From Kordia aestuariivivens (GTDB lineage Bacteria; Bacteroidota; Bacteroidia; Flavobacteriales; Flavobacteriaceae): a DNA stretch of 64,000 nt. The notes beneath the pieces are model-generated. The model was not told where the DNA came from. It did not search any database and saw only the letters and a list, made by a program, of their open reading frames with translations. Position 1 is the stretch's first letter; every line of letters starts with the position of its first letter. The stretch lies in contig NZ_JACGWS010000015.1 of NCBI RefSeq assembly GCF_014397005.1, forward strand, positions 62,001 through 126,000, written 5' to 3'. A program made the position numbers and the translations under genes. This document shows, one piece after another, positions 45,407-54,165 of this stretch.

Positions 45407-45685
45407 TTACGCTACTTGCGAACAATTAAAATCTTGGTAAATGTTTTTGCAACCATTTCCGATGACGGAAAACATTTTTTGATTTTGCACTGCAATTGCG
45501 ATTAATGATTTGATTCCTTCCAAGCCAGCTTCATCAATTTCTGTGATTCCGTCAATATTGATGACTATATTATGATGTAGTTCAATGATTTCCTCGAAGT
45601 GAATGATAAACGATTGTTTCGTAGTAGTATTTAGTTGTCCATGTACTAAAAAAGTTCCGTTTTGTGCTGTGATTTGTAAAGCCAT
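45407..45685 (-). CDS. STAS-domain protein without phosphorylatable serine
   Basis: The 92 residues form one STAS domain: GTFLVHGQLNT, VINIDGITEIDEAGLEGIKSL, and a terminal helix. SpoIIAA-type anti-anti-sigma factors have D-S-S-G with the second Ser phosphorylated; here residues 51-54 are D-E-A-G, so that control is lost. It may be a constitutive partner of an unknown anti-sigma or act in the polysaccharide machinery. No anti-sigma kinase is nearby. It precedes the flippase and has an operator candidate 68 bases upstream. Confidence 0.85.
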   Translation of the reverse strand: MALQITAQNGTFLVHGQLNTTTKQSFIIHFEEIIELHHNIVINIDGITEIDEAGLEGIKSLIAIAVQNQKMFSVIGNGCKNIYQDFNCSQVA

Positions 45686-45752
45686 AATTGAAAGGTTTTG
45701 AGGTTAATTCTGCTGCAAATATCTCAGAATCACTACCAAATTAGGCGTGTTG

Positions 45753-45785
45753 TCGGCGAGATTCAATTTACTTGCGATGAATGAA
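45753..45785 (+). promoter_or_regulatory. candidate LytTR-type operator 3 (21-bp direct repeat, weaker)
   Basis: TCGGCGAGATTC at 45753 and GCGATGAATGAA at 45774, 21 bases apart. It is upstream of the STAS gene (minus) and of the divergent TPR gene. The match to the other sites is weaker. Confidence 0.35.
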
Positions 45786-45827
45786 GCGTCGTTGGTGCTT
45801 ACCTTACAATTGTCTAAAACCAAGATC

Positions 45828-47891
45828 ATGAACACAAAATATACAGTGCTTTTTTCGTTCCTATTTATATCTCTTTTTTGCTTCTCTCAGAACATGAAAG
45901 AAGGATTTACCTATTTGGAAACTGGAAAATATCCGCAAGCAGAAACTTTCTTTGAAACCATCCTAAAAGAATATCCAAACAATAAAACAGCACGCTTGTG
46001 TTATGGACGCGCAATTGGACTCAATGGCAATTCGGCGGAAGCCAAAAACATCTTCACGAAGTTGTTGAACGATTATGCAAATGATTTTGAAGTAAAGTTG
46101 AATTATGGCGAATCGTTATTATGGAACAACGAGTTTAATCTCGCGAAAGCGTACTACCAAAAATTAGTACAGGAAGACGCCAAGAGTTTTCCAGCGTTAT
46201 TAGGTTTTGCAAATACATTGTCCAATTTAAAAGCATATAAAGAAGCATTAAAATATGTAAATAAGGCGTTGGAAGTTTCTCCAGGAAATCCAAATGCGTT
46301 GACGTCCAAAAAGTATATGTATTTAGGATTTGCCTATCAAAAACAACAATTGCAAGAGTATAATGAGTCAGAAATGTTGTTGAAAGAATGTTTAACGCTT
46401 TTCGCGAATGATAAAGATGCATTGTTAAACTTGGCAAATTTGTATTTGATTATGGGCGAATTTGAAAAAGCAGAAGAAACGTATCTAATTTTAGCAAAAG
46501 ATGAATCCAATGCATTGGAATCGTTAAATGGTTTATCGCTTGTTGCACATTTAAAAGGAAAAGAAAAGAAAGCATTACAGATTAGTCAGAAAGCATACAA
46601 TCTTTTGGTTGGTGTAAATGATGAAACGAAAAAACAACAAACGACAGAACGTTACATTCAAGCATTAATTTGGAATAAAAAGTATGCAAAAGCAAAAAAT
46701 TTGATTGCTGATTTGATTTCAACACAACCAAACGAAAACTGGGTTTTAGCATTACGCGCAACTTTGAATACCTATAAAAGTAACTTTAAAAAGAGTTTGG
46801 CTGATTACGATCAGATTTTAGTGAATGATTCCACTTCATTTGATGGAAATTTAGGAAAAGCCAATGCCTTGAAAGCATTAGGAAAGTATGATGAAGCGTT
46901 TGCTTCCGCAGAAAATATCCTGAAGTTTTATGACAACCAGAAAGATGCTGTAAATTTCATTAAAGAGTTGAATACTACGTTTACACCTTTCTACGAAGGA
47001 AAAGCGTCGTACACGTTTGATAATGGCGATAACGAAGCGTTTTCGGTTCAGAATAGAGTTGAGTTTCCATTTTCGACGAAGTTTAAACTTTTTGGAAACT
47101 ATAATTATAGAACCACCAATAATACGGTTACAAACAACAAAGCGACTTCCAATGATGTTTCTGCTGGTTTGGAATATCAATTGTTGCCAACGGTGACTTT
47201 TAAGGGAACCTTCGGAATCATGTCGGCAAAAGCACAAACGAACGATTTTACACAATTGTTAGCGGATGTTTCCTTGAACATAAAACCATTCAAAATGCAA
47301 ACCTTGGATATTGGTTACAAACGAGAAATTCAGAGTTTCAATGCAGATTTACTCGATCGTGAGATTGTACAAAATAACTTTTATACAAATTATAATGTGA
47401 GCACGAATTTTAACTTAGGTTGGTTTACGCAGTATTTTTATACGTCTCAGAATGATGAAAATTCAAGACATTTATTGTTTACTTCTTTGTACTATAACCT
47501 TTTGAGCAAGCCTTCTTTGAAAGTTGGTGTGAATTACCAATACATTACGTTTGAAAAGCAAGTGCCCACGATTTATTTTAGCCCTTCGACATTCAACGCT
47601 GGTGAAATCTTCTTAAACTTAATTAAAGATGAAGCAATCACAAAGCCAAACGAATGGTTTTACGAACTCACAGCTGCCACAGGTTTGCAATATATTGAAG
47701 ACCAGAAAAGTCAAAGTACGTATCGTTTCCAGGGGAAATTAGGGTATAAATTCTCAGATCGTTGTTTGGCAAACATTTTCGCAACTCGAAGTAATATTGC
47801 GTCTGCAACTGCTGCCGGATTTACGTTTACGGAAGTTGGTGTGCGATTGAAGTGGTATTTGAACAGTAAGCCTACATTTAGAAAAAATTAA
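45828..47891 (+). CDS. TPR protein with YaiO-like outer-membrane beta-barrel
   Basis: A signal peptide (TVLFSFLFISLFCFSQ) is followed by TPR repeats (about residues 25-390: GFTYLETGKYPQAETFFETILKEYPNN, AKAYYQKLVQEDAKSFPALLGFANTLSNLKAY cited in part). The C-terminal half alternates as amphipathic strands (YTFDNGDNEAFSVQNRVEF..., final VGVRLKWYL), fitting a YaiO-type barrel. The architecture parallels BcsC/PgaA/AlgK-AlgE polysaccharide export proteins, so it is the likely outer-membrane exporter. An upstream in-frame start at 45747 would spoil the signal peptide; the ATG at 45828 is used. Confidence 0.9.
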   Translation: MNTKYTVLFSFLFISLFCFSQNMKEGFTYLETGKYPQAETFFETILKEYPNNKTARLCYGRAIGLNGNSAEAKNIFTKLLNDYANDFEVKLNYGESLLWNNEFNLAKAYYQKLVQEDAKSFPALLGFANTLSNLKAYKEALKYVNKALEVSPGNPNALTSKKYMYLGFAYQKQQLQEYNESEMLLKECLTLFANDKDALLNLANLYLIMGEFEKAEETYLILAKDESNALESLNGLSLVAHLKGKEKKALQISQKAYNLLVGVNDETKKQQTTERYIQALIWNKKYAKAKNLIADLISTQPNENWVLALRATLNTYKSNFKKSLADYDQILVNDSTSFDGNLGKANALKALGKYDEAFASAENILKFYDNQKDAVNFIKELNTTFTPFYEGKASYTFDNGDNEAFSVQNRVEFPFSTKFKLFGNYNYRTTNNTVTNNKATSNDVSAGLEYQLLPTVTFKGTFGIMSAKAQTNDFTQLLADVSLNIKPFKMQTLDIGYKREIQSFNADLLDREIVQNNFYTNYNVSTNFNLGWFTQYFYTSQNDENSRHLLFTSLYYNLLSKPSLKVGVNYQYITFEKQVPTIYFSPSTFNAGEIFLNLIKDEAITKPNEWFYELTAATGLQYIEDQKSQSTYRFQGKLGYKFSDRCLANIFATRSNIASATAAGFTFTEVGVRLKWYLNSKPTFRKN

Positions 47892-47925
47892 GATTTCTTT
47901 ACAATATCGTTTCGTTTATTTCGTT

Positions 47926-47933
47926 TATATTTG
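47926..47933 (+). promoter_or_regulatory. possible -7 element of the PIN toxin-antitoxin operon
   Basis: TATATTTG fits the Bacteroidota -7 consensus TAnnTTTG, 26 bases before the antitoxin ATG. It is preceded by two tandem TTTCGTTTA units that could be the antitoxin's operator. Confidence 0.4.
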
Positions 47934-47958
47934 TTTTAATACCTGAAACAAAACTATT

Positions 47959-48414
47959 ATGGAATATCTTCACGACATACAAAAGCCTTCAAAAAAGGAG
48001 CAGCTAGCCGCAATGGAGTCCTATAATGCGTTGGCTGCTAGATTGGCAGAATTACATTCAGAAAATCCAGAAATAGAAATTGAAGAAACTTCTGAAAAAA
48101 TTAAAATTCCTTTAAAAGCACTCAAACTTCTAGCAAAAATTCTTCAAGCAACAAGTCAAGGAAAACCTATTTCTGTAGTTCCTATTGCCACAGAGATGAC
48201 TACACAAGCGGCCGCAGAACTGTTAGGCTGTTCACGTCCGCATATAGTAAAACTCCTAGAAAGTGGCGAAATTCCATTTACAAAAGTTGGAAGACATCGC
48301 AGAGTAAAATATGAAGATATAGCACGCTATAAGAAAGCTAAAAAAGAAGAGCAAGAGCAATTGCTTATTCAAATGATGAAGTCTGATGAAGAATTAGGTT
48401 TGTATGATTCATAG
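47959..48414 (+). CDS. excisionase-type HTH antitoxin
   Basis: Residues about 78-130 form an excisionase/MerR-like winged helix (MTTQAAAELLGCSRPHIVKL then LESGEIPFTKVGRHRRVKYE). The N-terminal part is helical and probably binds the toxin. The next gene, a PIN protein, overlaps this one by 11 bases. That arrangement, antitoxin first with translational overlap, is typical for PIN-type II toxin-antitoxin pairs with an Xis-like antitoxin. Confidence 0.88.
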   Translation: MEYLHDIQKPSKKEQLAAMESYNALAARLAELHSENPEIEIEETSEKIKIPLKALKLLAKILQATSQGKPISVVPIATEMTTQAAAELLGCSRPHIVKLLESGEIPFTKVGRHRRVKYEDIARYKKAKKEEQEQLLIQMMKSDEELGLYDS

Positions 48415-48967
48415 TGTTCGTTTTACGGCGGTTTTAGATACCAATATTATTTATCCTATTGAAATTAGAGATTTACTTTTTTGGTTTGCACATTATGATT
48501 TGTTTACTGTAAAGTGGAGTAAACATATTTTTGATGAATGGGAAAGTGTCATGAAACGAAAAGATATTAGTGAAGCTGAAATTAAAAAACGCACTAATTT
48601 TGCCAGCTTAGCTTTTCCCGACGCATTAGTCACAAATTATGAATCACTCATAGAAAGTCTGTCATTGCCAGATGAAAAAGATTGTCACGTATTAGCAGCA
48701 GCAATTAAAACAAACGCAAATGTAATTGTCACACATAATCTCAAAGATTTTCCAAAGCCATATTTGGCTACTTTTGGTTTGGTTGCTAAATCGGCGGATG
48801 ATTTTATCGCGGATATTATTGACTTAAATCATAGCAAAGCCATAGAAGCTTTTCGGAAATTAGTATTAAATAGAAGAAATCCTGATTTAGACGAATTTGA
48901 AGTTTTAGATAATCTACGAAAAAATGGATTGAATAATTCTGCAGACTATTTACATTCGTTGATTTAA
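48404..48967 (+). CDS. PIN-domain toxin
   Basis: A 187-residue PIN ribonuclease. The acidic active-site residues are visible: D12 in TAVLDTNIIYP, E in FDEWESVMKR, and D in LPDEKDCHVLAAAIKT; a further Asp region follows in VIVTHNLKDFP. PIN toxins cleave RNA and stop translation until inhibited by the antitoxin. The C-terminal extension after residue 135 is helical and longer than in VapC. It overlaps its antitoxin. Confidence 0.9.
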   Translation: MIHSVRFTAVLDTNIIYPIEIRDLLFWFAHYDLFTVKWSKHIFDEWESVMKRKDISEAEIKKRTNFASLAFPDALVTNYESLIESLSLPDEKDCHVLAAAIKTNANVIVTHNLKDFPKPYLATFGLVAKSADDFIADIIDLNHSKAIEAFRKLVLNRRNPDLDEFEVLDNLRKNGLNNSADYLHSLI

Positions 48968-49045
48968 TACACTAAACAACAAAAAGACAAAAGAATCGCT
49001 CCTTTTGCCTTTTCTATCAACCAATGATAATCATGAAAAAAATTT

Positions 49046-49126
49046 GTGAAACTCGATTTTGAGAAGCTTATGAAAGCGCATTCAAAATTACAAGTTGAAT
49101 GAACTCCGCTGAAGAGCGGAGCCTTT
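49046..49126 (+). repeat. copy B of the GTGAAACTCAATTTTGAG repeat with hairpin
   Basis: GTGAAACTCGATTTTGAGAAG, a short middle with CATTCAAAATTACAAGTTGA, and the hairpin CTCCGCT-GAAG-AGCGGAG. Compared with copy A, the paired bases have changed on both sides of the stem while the GCTGAAGAGC core is conserved. Confidence 0.75.
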
Positions 49127-49136
49127 AAGTTATAAA

Positions 49137-51734
49137 CTACTCTACAATGAGTTTTATAATTTTATACGTCTGTTTTGAACCAATAATTTTACAGAAATAC
49201 AATCCGGAACGCAAGTTTTGTCGGTTTAGGGGGATTTTGTTCGAGCCATTTTCAGTCGTAATTTGCGCCTTATAAACTATTTTGCCTACTTGGTCGTACA
49301 TAACAAACTGTACGTTCTCGGATTGATTTGCTGTAAAGTGAATATTTGTGTGTGTTGTCATCGGATTTGGAATCGCCGCAACATGTTGTGTTTCGTTTTC
49401 AAAACCAGGAACACTTAAAGTACTTTCATTGGAGAAATATACCTGTTTTAAATTCATGGTTTTGGTGACCATTTGTCCATTTTCAGAAACCATCGTGAAA
49501 ACTATTGTAACAACATCGTTTAGCTCAATATTTGAACCAGTTGTTGAAGTAAAACTTGACAATGGAATATTGAATTCTTGTTCGGTTTCTGTTAAGCTGA
49601 TGGTCGTTTTGTATTGTTCCGCCCAATCAGAAATGCTTTGTTTTACAAGGGTAATTTCTAAATTTCCTGTTCCGCTTGCGATGAGATTAAAGGTATCATA
49701 ACCAGAAATATCTACCGCTTTAAATCGGGGTGTTAAAGCTCTGTAAGCGGCAACATACGTACTTGTATTTGCTCTTAAAGCGACGTTTCTTTCTATTGGA
49801 AATACGTCCGTATCAAAACTGTTTGTATTTTGAGAAACTGTATAATTACTTACCGTAGTATTGACTTCCGAATCGTCAATTCCCCAAGGTCCATCAGACA
49901 TGAATAAATCATCTGGTGTTGCAATTCCGTCGCCAATTCTGAATCCGATATCGAATAAGTTTCCTGTCGGTACTTGTAAGTTGGTAATGTAATTTCCGTT
50001 TAAGTCTAATGTTGAAGTTGTATTGTTAAATTCGCTCGTTTCTGTCGTTCTAAAACCTGCGTCAAAAGCGACATTTCCTGTTGCATTTGTGTTTACTATT
50101 TGTAAATCTAATGCGCCATTTGTATAGTTTCCTTTTCTAACAAAAACTGTTGGCGGCGTTGAAAGGGTATAGTCTGAAATTGGTTTTTCAATATTTAATA
50201 AATTCAATACTTCTTCTCCCAAAAGATATAAATCATCTAAAGAGTTTGACCAAATTTGAAAGTTGTAAAAAGTAACATCGCTTTCATATCGATCTAAATT
50301 CCAGTGACTTTCCACCGCGAAATTTACTTCGTTATTGATAACTTTCGCCGAAAAGCTTAAGACAAATTCAACTGTATTATCTGTATTTCTGATTAATGAT
50401 TTTATAAATGCTTGTCCATTAATGTCTATTGTTGACACAGAGATCAATTCCGCGCCAAGCAAACGATCGCAAATATATTTAGTATGTTCGTACACGCCAT
50501 TTTCTGTTTTTAAAGCTAAAATAGATGCGACTGCCGTATTATTTTTGATATAATCTACTGAATAAATTTCGGTTGCATTGGTAATGTTTATTAAATCGGA
50601 AGGTGTAGATTCAATCGTTTCATCTTCGTTGATAACGGCTAACGGAATAAAATCTTGTAGCACAAAACCATTCGCAGTATTTTCTGCATAAAATTGCGAT
50701 CTTGTCACTCTTGGAGCATTTCTTTTGTCAAACTTAAAACTTGTTTTTGCTCTGTTGTAGTTTCGTTTGTTGATTGCATCCGACAATCTTCTATTACTTT
50801 CCAAACCGCCTTCATTAGCGCCAGAAGTTTCAGGATTTATGACATCACATTCACCATAACCAGAACATGAAGGATCTTGGCAATCAATTAGTCCGTCGCC
50901 ATCATCGTCAATTCCGTTATCACAAATTTCTTGCAAAACTGGTGCTGTTGGACAACGCGCGCCGTCATTACTTGCGCTTGAAGGTCCAAAAGCAAATAGA
51001 TTAGAATCTATGGCAATTGTTCCATCTAAATCTTGTACACGTTGAATGACATAAATAGTTCCTGTTTGGTTTGCAGATACGTAAAAACGTCCTGAATTAT
51101 CGAAATAAACAGCGCCATACGTATAGTTTAAACCTGATAGAATAGGAACTTCGCCAAGCGATTGTACAACACTTGTTACAGGATCAATTCGATATAAAAT
51201 ATTTGTACCTTTTTCAACCGCGTATAAATTATTGTCAACCGCATTAAAAGCCCAATCGTGAATACTGAGGTTTTGTGATAAATTTTCGGTTGCTACATGT
51301 TGTGTGTATGTTGTAGAAGTTGGATCAACATCTATTTTATAATACGTTGTTCCACCACCTTTTAAATAGTAAATTCCAGCGGCACTTACATCACCAACAT
51401 ATCTATTTGATGTTGGCAATTCGTCTATATAAAAAGAAGTTGTTTGAAAATCCTGTCCAATACGAATAATGGTTTTTTCAGGTGTACTCAACGATCCCCA
51501 AATGAAACCATCTGCAGGATTGTATGCTGCTGCATTAATGCTTCCGGGAGTAACATCTTCGGCAATTAAATACGAGTTTCCAGAAGCTAAATCAATGGAA
51601 TAGACATCATTATATTGAAATAAGTACGCGTCTTGCACACAATTGAACGGATCATTTTGTGCCGTAAGTGAAAGACTTGATATTGCTATAAATAGTGCAA
51701 GAAGTTGATATCGTAAAGTAATTATTCTTTTCAT
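49137..51734 (-). CDS. type IX secreted protein, beta-propeller-like, type A sorting domain
   Basis: A signal peptide (QLLALFIAISSLSLTAQ) starts this 865-residue protein. Residues about 30-255 look like a beta-propeller (repeated SIDLASGNSYLI, YKIDVDPTSTTY, YRIDPVTSVVQSLG patterns). Then comes a calcium-type DNGIDDDGDGLIDCQDPSC motif, a central region with FxIxSNSLDDLYLLG, a carbohydrate-binding-like segment (about 640-780) and a type A T9SS tail (AIPNPMTTHTNIHF ... LRSGLYFCKIIGSKQTYKIIKLIVE). It is probably a surface or secreted polymer-binding protein. It lies downstream of the LytTR gene and has an operator candidate 76 bases upstream. Confidence 0.9.
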   Translation of the reverse strand: MKRIITLRYQLLALFIAISSLSLTAQNDPFNCVQDAYLFQYNDVYSIDLASGNSYLIAEDVTPGSINAAAYNPADGFIWGSLSTPEKTIIRIGQDFQTTSFYIDELPTSNRYVGDVSAAGIYYLKGGGTTYYKIDVDPTSTTYTQHVATENLSQNLSIHDWAFNAVDNNLYAVEKGTNILYRIDPVTSVVQSLGEVPILSGLNYTYGAVYFDNSGRFYVSANQTGTIYVIQRVQDLDGTIAIDSNLFAFGPSSASNDGARCPTAPVLQEICDNGIDDDGDGLIDCQDPSCSGYGECDVINPETSGANEGGLESNRRLSDAINKRNYNRAKTSFKFDKRNAPRVTRSQFYAENTANGFVLQDFIPLAVINEDETIESTPSDLINITNATEIYSVDYIKNNTAVASILALKTENGVYEHTKYICDRLLGAELISVSTIDINGQAFIKSLIRNTDNTVEFVLSFSAKVINNEVNFAVESHWNLDRYESDVTFYNFQIWSNSLDDLYLLGEEVLNLLNIEKPISDYTLSTPPTVFVRKGNYTNGALDLQIVNTNATGNVAFDAGFRTTETSEFNNTTSTLDLNGNYITNLQVPTGNLFDIGFRIGDGIATPDDLFMSDGPWGIDDSEVNTTVSNYTVSQNTNSFDTDVFPIERNVALRANTSTYVAAYRALTPRFKAVDISGYDTFNLIASGTGNLEITLVKQSISDWAEQYKTTISLTETEQEFNIPLSSFTSTTGSNIELNDVVTIVFTMVSENGQMVTKTMNLKQVYFSNESTLSVPGFENETQHVAAIPNPMTTHTNIHFTANQSENVQFVMYDQVGKIVYKAQITTENGSNKIPLNRQNLRSGLYFCKIIGSKQTYKIIKLIVE

Positions 51735-51809
51735 GATTCTAATTTATACTACAAAACTAGCTTCATAAAAATGATAAAAACACGATCGTCGGCGCGATCA
51801 TTTTAAGTG

Positions 51810-51842
51810 TAGACGAAATGCAATTTGCTTTAGATTAGCTTT
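51810..51842 (+). promoter_or_regulatory. candidate LytTR-type operator 4
   Basis: TAGACGAAATGC at 51810, identical to boxes at 36015 and 58390, with a weaker TAGATTAGCTTT at 51831 (21 bases on). It is 76 bases upstream of the type IX protein gene. Confidence 0.5.
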
Positions 51843-51916
51843 TAGATATTTTGATTTTTGGACGCACTTTGCTTTTAGAATGTTGGACATTTTATGCGAA
51901 AGGATTATCAAAAAAG

Positions 51917-51978
51917 TCTAAAAGCGCAGCGGTCTAATATCTAAGAGCGATAGCGATCTAATAAGCGCAGCGATCCAA
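51917..51978. repeat. cluster of three AGCGAAGCG-type units
   Basis: Three successive degenerate units (TCTAAAAGCGCAGCGGTCTAA, shortened here; TCTAAGAGCGATAGCGATCTAA in part; AAGCGCAGCGATCC) immediately before the end of the LytTR gene. Confidence 0.6.
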
Positions 51979-52689
51979 TTACAAAAGATCCAAACGCTTC
52001 ATTAATTCAGGACGTTTTGAACGACTTACCGGAATAACATCTTTTTTGATTAAAACGCTATTATCTTCAATATCAACGATTTTCTTTAGATTGATAATGT
52101 ACGAACGGTGAATTTTTAAGAACAACGATTCAGGGAGTTTTTCTTCGATTTTCTTTAAGGTAGAATGTACAGTGTAATTTTTATCTTCTGTTTTGATGTG
52201 AATGTAATCGCCTTTGGCTTCTACTAAATAAATGCTTGGAATGTCAATTTTTATCAAACGACGATCAATATTAATATAAAAGTCATTTTCATAGTCTGAA
52301 TCATCATTGATCGTTTCCGAAGTTTTGCTTTCTATTGCTTGATATTTTTTGGCTTTTTGAACTGCCATTTTAAAACGATCAGTAGCAACAGGTTTTAATA
52401 AATAATCTACAATACAGTCATACTGAAATGCTTCAATAGCAAACTTTGGATCAGAAGTCGTTAGGACAATACTTGGCGGATTTTTTAAGGTTTTTACAAA
52501 GTCAAATCCTGTAAAGTCCGGCATGTGAATGTCTAAAAAGATGAGGTCAACTTCGTTTTCATTCAAATATTTAATGGCTTGTAATGCATTAGGAAATTCG
52601 GCTAATACATGCAATGAATCTATTTCATCACAAAGCGTTTTAATAATTGTTCTCGCCAACTTTTCATCATCAATAATAATACAGTTCAT
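51979..52689 (-). CDS. LytTR-family response regulator
   Basis: A receiver domain (residues 1-120; D7/D8, phosphoacceptor D53 in LIFLDIHMPDFTG, K at LLKPV) followed by a LytTR DNA-binding domain (about 140-235: SIYLVEAKGDYIHIKTEDKN, FLKIHRSYIINLKKI, VIPVSRSKRPEL). LytTR proteins bind pairs of direct repeats with about 21-base spacing. It is the only DNA-binding output in this signalling operon, so it is the likely end of the phosphorelay and the best candidate reader of the TAGACGAAATGC boxes. The gene follows the Hpt gene by 94 bases. Confidence 0.93.
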   Translation of the reverse strand: MNCIIIDDEKLARTIIKTLCDEIDSLHVLAEFPNALQAIKYLNENEVDLIFLDIHMPDFTGFDFVKTLKNPPSIVLTTSDPKFAIEAFQYDCIVDYLLKPVATDRFKMAVQKAKKYQAIESKTSETINDDSDYENDFYINIDRRLIKIDIPSIYLVEAKGDYIHIKTEDKNYTVHSTLKKIEEKLPESLFLKIHRSYIINLKKIVDIEDNSVLIKKDVIPVSRSKRPELMKRLDLL

Positions 52690-52783
52690 CTGTTTATTTT
52701 TATTTAATTAATTCGGTCAGATAGAATTTGCATATAAACATATTGGTTGCCAACAACAAATAATTATAGCTCATTTCATACCA

Positions 52784-53101
52784 TTAAATAGTTTTTATAT
52801 ACGCTGTAATTGTGGTTAAAATTTGCTCGAAATCTTCAGCGCCATCTCTATTTTTTTCACGGAGATTGTGCTCATACGTATTTGCTAATTCATAACTTTT
52901 TTCAAGTCCAAAAATACTAATTTTGTGCTTAAGCCTGTGTACATTTTCCTCTATTTTTTTGTAATCTTTTTTTTCTAAACTATCGTAATAATCCTGTTTT
53001 TCTTCAGGAAACTCCGTTTTGATGACGTCGATTAGTGTTGCTCTAATCTTTTGATCGCCTCTCGCTAATTGTTCTATGTAGGTTAAATTTGGGTACTCCA
53101 T
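52784..53101 (-). CDS. Hpt-domain phosphotransfer protein
   Basis: A 105-residue helical protein with the Hpt signature ENVHRLKHKISIFGLEKSYEL; H55 is the predicted phosphorylated residue. It would move phosphate between kinase/receiver partners and the LytTR regulator. The ATG at 53101 (MEYPNLTYIE) is used; a longer frame would overlap the upstream kinase and is not needed. It lies 14 bases after the kinase stop codon. Confidence 0.85.
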   Translation of the reverse strand: MEYPNLTYIEQLARGDQKIRATLIDVIKTEFPEEKQDYYDSLEKKDYKKIEENVHRLKHKISIFGLEKSYELANTYEHNLREKNRDGAEDFEQILTTITAYIKTI

Positions 53102-53115
53102 ATTTTTATTCCTAG

Positions 53116-54165
53116 TTACTTTTTCAAGGTAAAATAAAAGGTTGTTCCTTCTGTTGGCTTGGATTCTATCCAAATAACACCTTCATACAGATCCATGATT
53201 TTTTTGACGATTGAAAGTCCAATACCCGAAGATTTATAGTCGTTTTCTAGTTTTTGAAATGCCATAAATACTTTTTCAAAGTATTTTTCTTCAATTCCTT
53301 TGCCATTATCTTTTACATAAAACTCCCAAAAATCGCTTGCATCGGTATATCCAATTGTAATTTCCCCTTGCGGTTTGTCGTTGAATTTGATAGCATTGTT
53401 GATAAGGTTTCGAAATAATTCTTCCAATCGAAAATGATCGCCCGTAACGACAGGTAATTTTTTTGGAATTGAAATGTTTATATGTTCAGGAATTTCAGTA
53501 GTACTCACTACTTTTTGAACAACGAAATGTGTGTCTACTTTGTAGAAACCTTTTTCAGCACTACCAATGGTAGAATATTTTAAAATTCCTTTGACCAACG
53601 TGTCCATTTTTTCAACATTACCACGAATGAGTTGAATGGTGTTTTTTCCGTCTTCGTCTAAAATTTCTTCATAGTCACTTTGCAACCAATATGTTAATGC
53701 GTCAATGCTTTGTAAAGGCGATTGTAAATCGTGTGAAACTAAGTGTGTATAATTATTGAGTTCTTGATTTTGACGTTCTAAATTTGTCAATAATTTGTCA
53801 CGTTGCTGATTGATTTGAAGAATTTCTTTGGTTTGATTGTCTATCAAATCGACTAAAGTTAACGAATCTAACGCTATATTTTCTTGCTGTTTTGAGTTTG
53901 TTAACTCATACGTTTTTAAGGTATTAATAACATTTTTCAACTTTTCAATGACTTCTTTTTGCGAATCTAATTCCTTTTTTAGTTTTTCGTTTACTAAAAA
54001 TAATTCTTCTGAACTAATCGCAGTTGCGCGTTGCAACATTATAAATTGTTCATCAGATGTGTTGTACGAGCGATTTACCGCATCTAAAAAGCGTTCCAGT
54101 TCAGGATTTTGCTTTAAATCATCGCTGAGGTATTTTCGTAATTGTCTTTTTAGTAGTGAATTCAT
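53116..54165 (-). CDS. sensor histidine kinase next to FIST gene (NahK-like position)
   Basis: A 349-residue soluble kinase. An N-terminal helical segment (LKRQLRKYLSDDLKQNPELE) and a long coiled coil lead to the H box YTHLVSHDLQSPLQ (H145), then N box NLINNAIKF, G1 VKDNGKGIE and G2 SSGIGLSIVKKI. There is no membrane segment and no own sensor domain, so the signal should come from a partner, most simply the FIST protein whose stop codon directly abuts this ATG. In proteobacteria such FIST-kinase pairs are NosP-NahK nitric oxide sensors. Confidence 0.92.
   Translation of the reverse strand: MNSLLKRQLRKYLSDDLKQNPELERFLDAVNRSYNTSDEQFIMLQRATAISSEELFLVNEKLKKELDSQKEVIEKLKNVINTLKTYELTNSKQQENIALDSLTLVDLIDNQTKEILQINQQRDKLLTNLERQNQELNNYTHLVSHDLQSPLQSIDALTYWLQSDYEEILDEDGKNTIQLIRGNVEKMDTLVKGILKYSTIGSAEKGFYKVDTHFVVQKVVSTTEIPEHINISIPKKLPVVTGDHFRLEELFRNLINNAIKFNDKPQGEITIGYTDASDFWEFYVKDNGKGIEEKYFEKVFMAFQKLENDYKSSGIGLSIVKKIMDLYEGVIWIESKPTEGTTFYFTLKK

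Noticed and set aside
46878-47255. Minus-strand 125-codon frame opposite the TPR/barrel gene.
   Set aside because: Basic, unstructured sequence without any motif and without a promoter; a shadow of the barrel coding strand.
48970-49020. Possible terminator (GACAAAAG against CTTTTGCC) after the PIN toxin gene.
   Set aside because: The stem has a mismatch and low stability; not strong enough to annotate.
52704-52740. Possible LytTR-type box (TCGGTCAGAT) upstream of the LytTR gene itself.
   Set aside because: Only one weak box and no second copy at 21 bases; the regulator is more likely controlled through the operon promoter near 58.4 kb.
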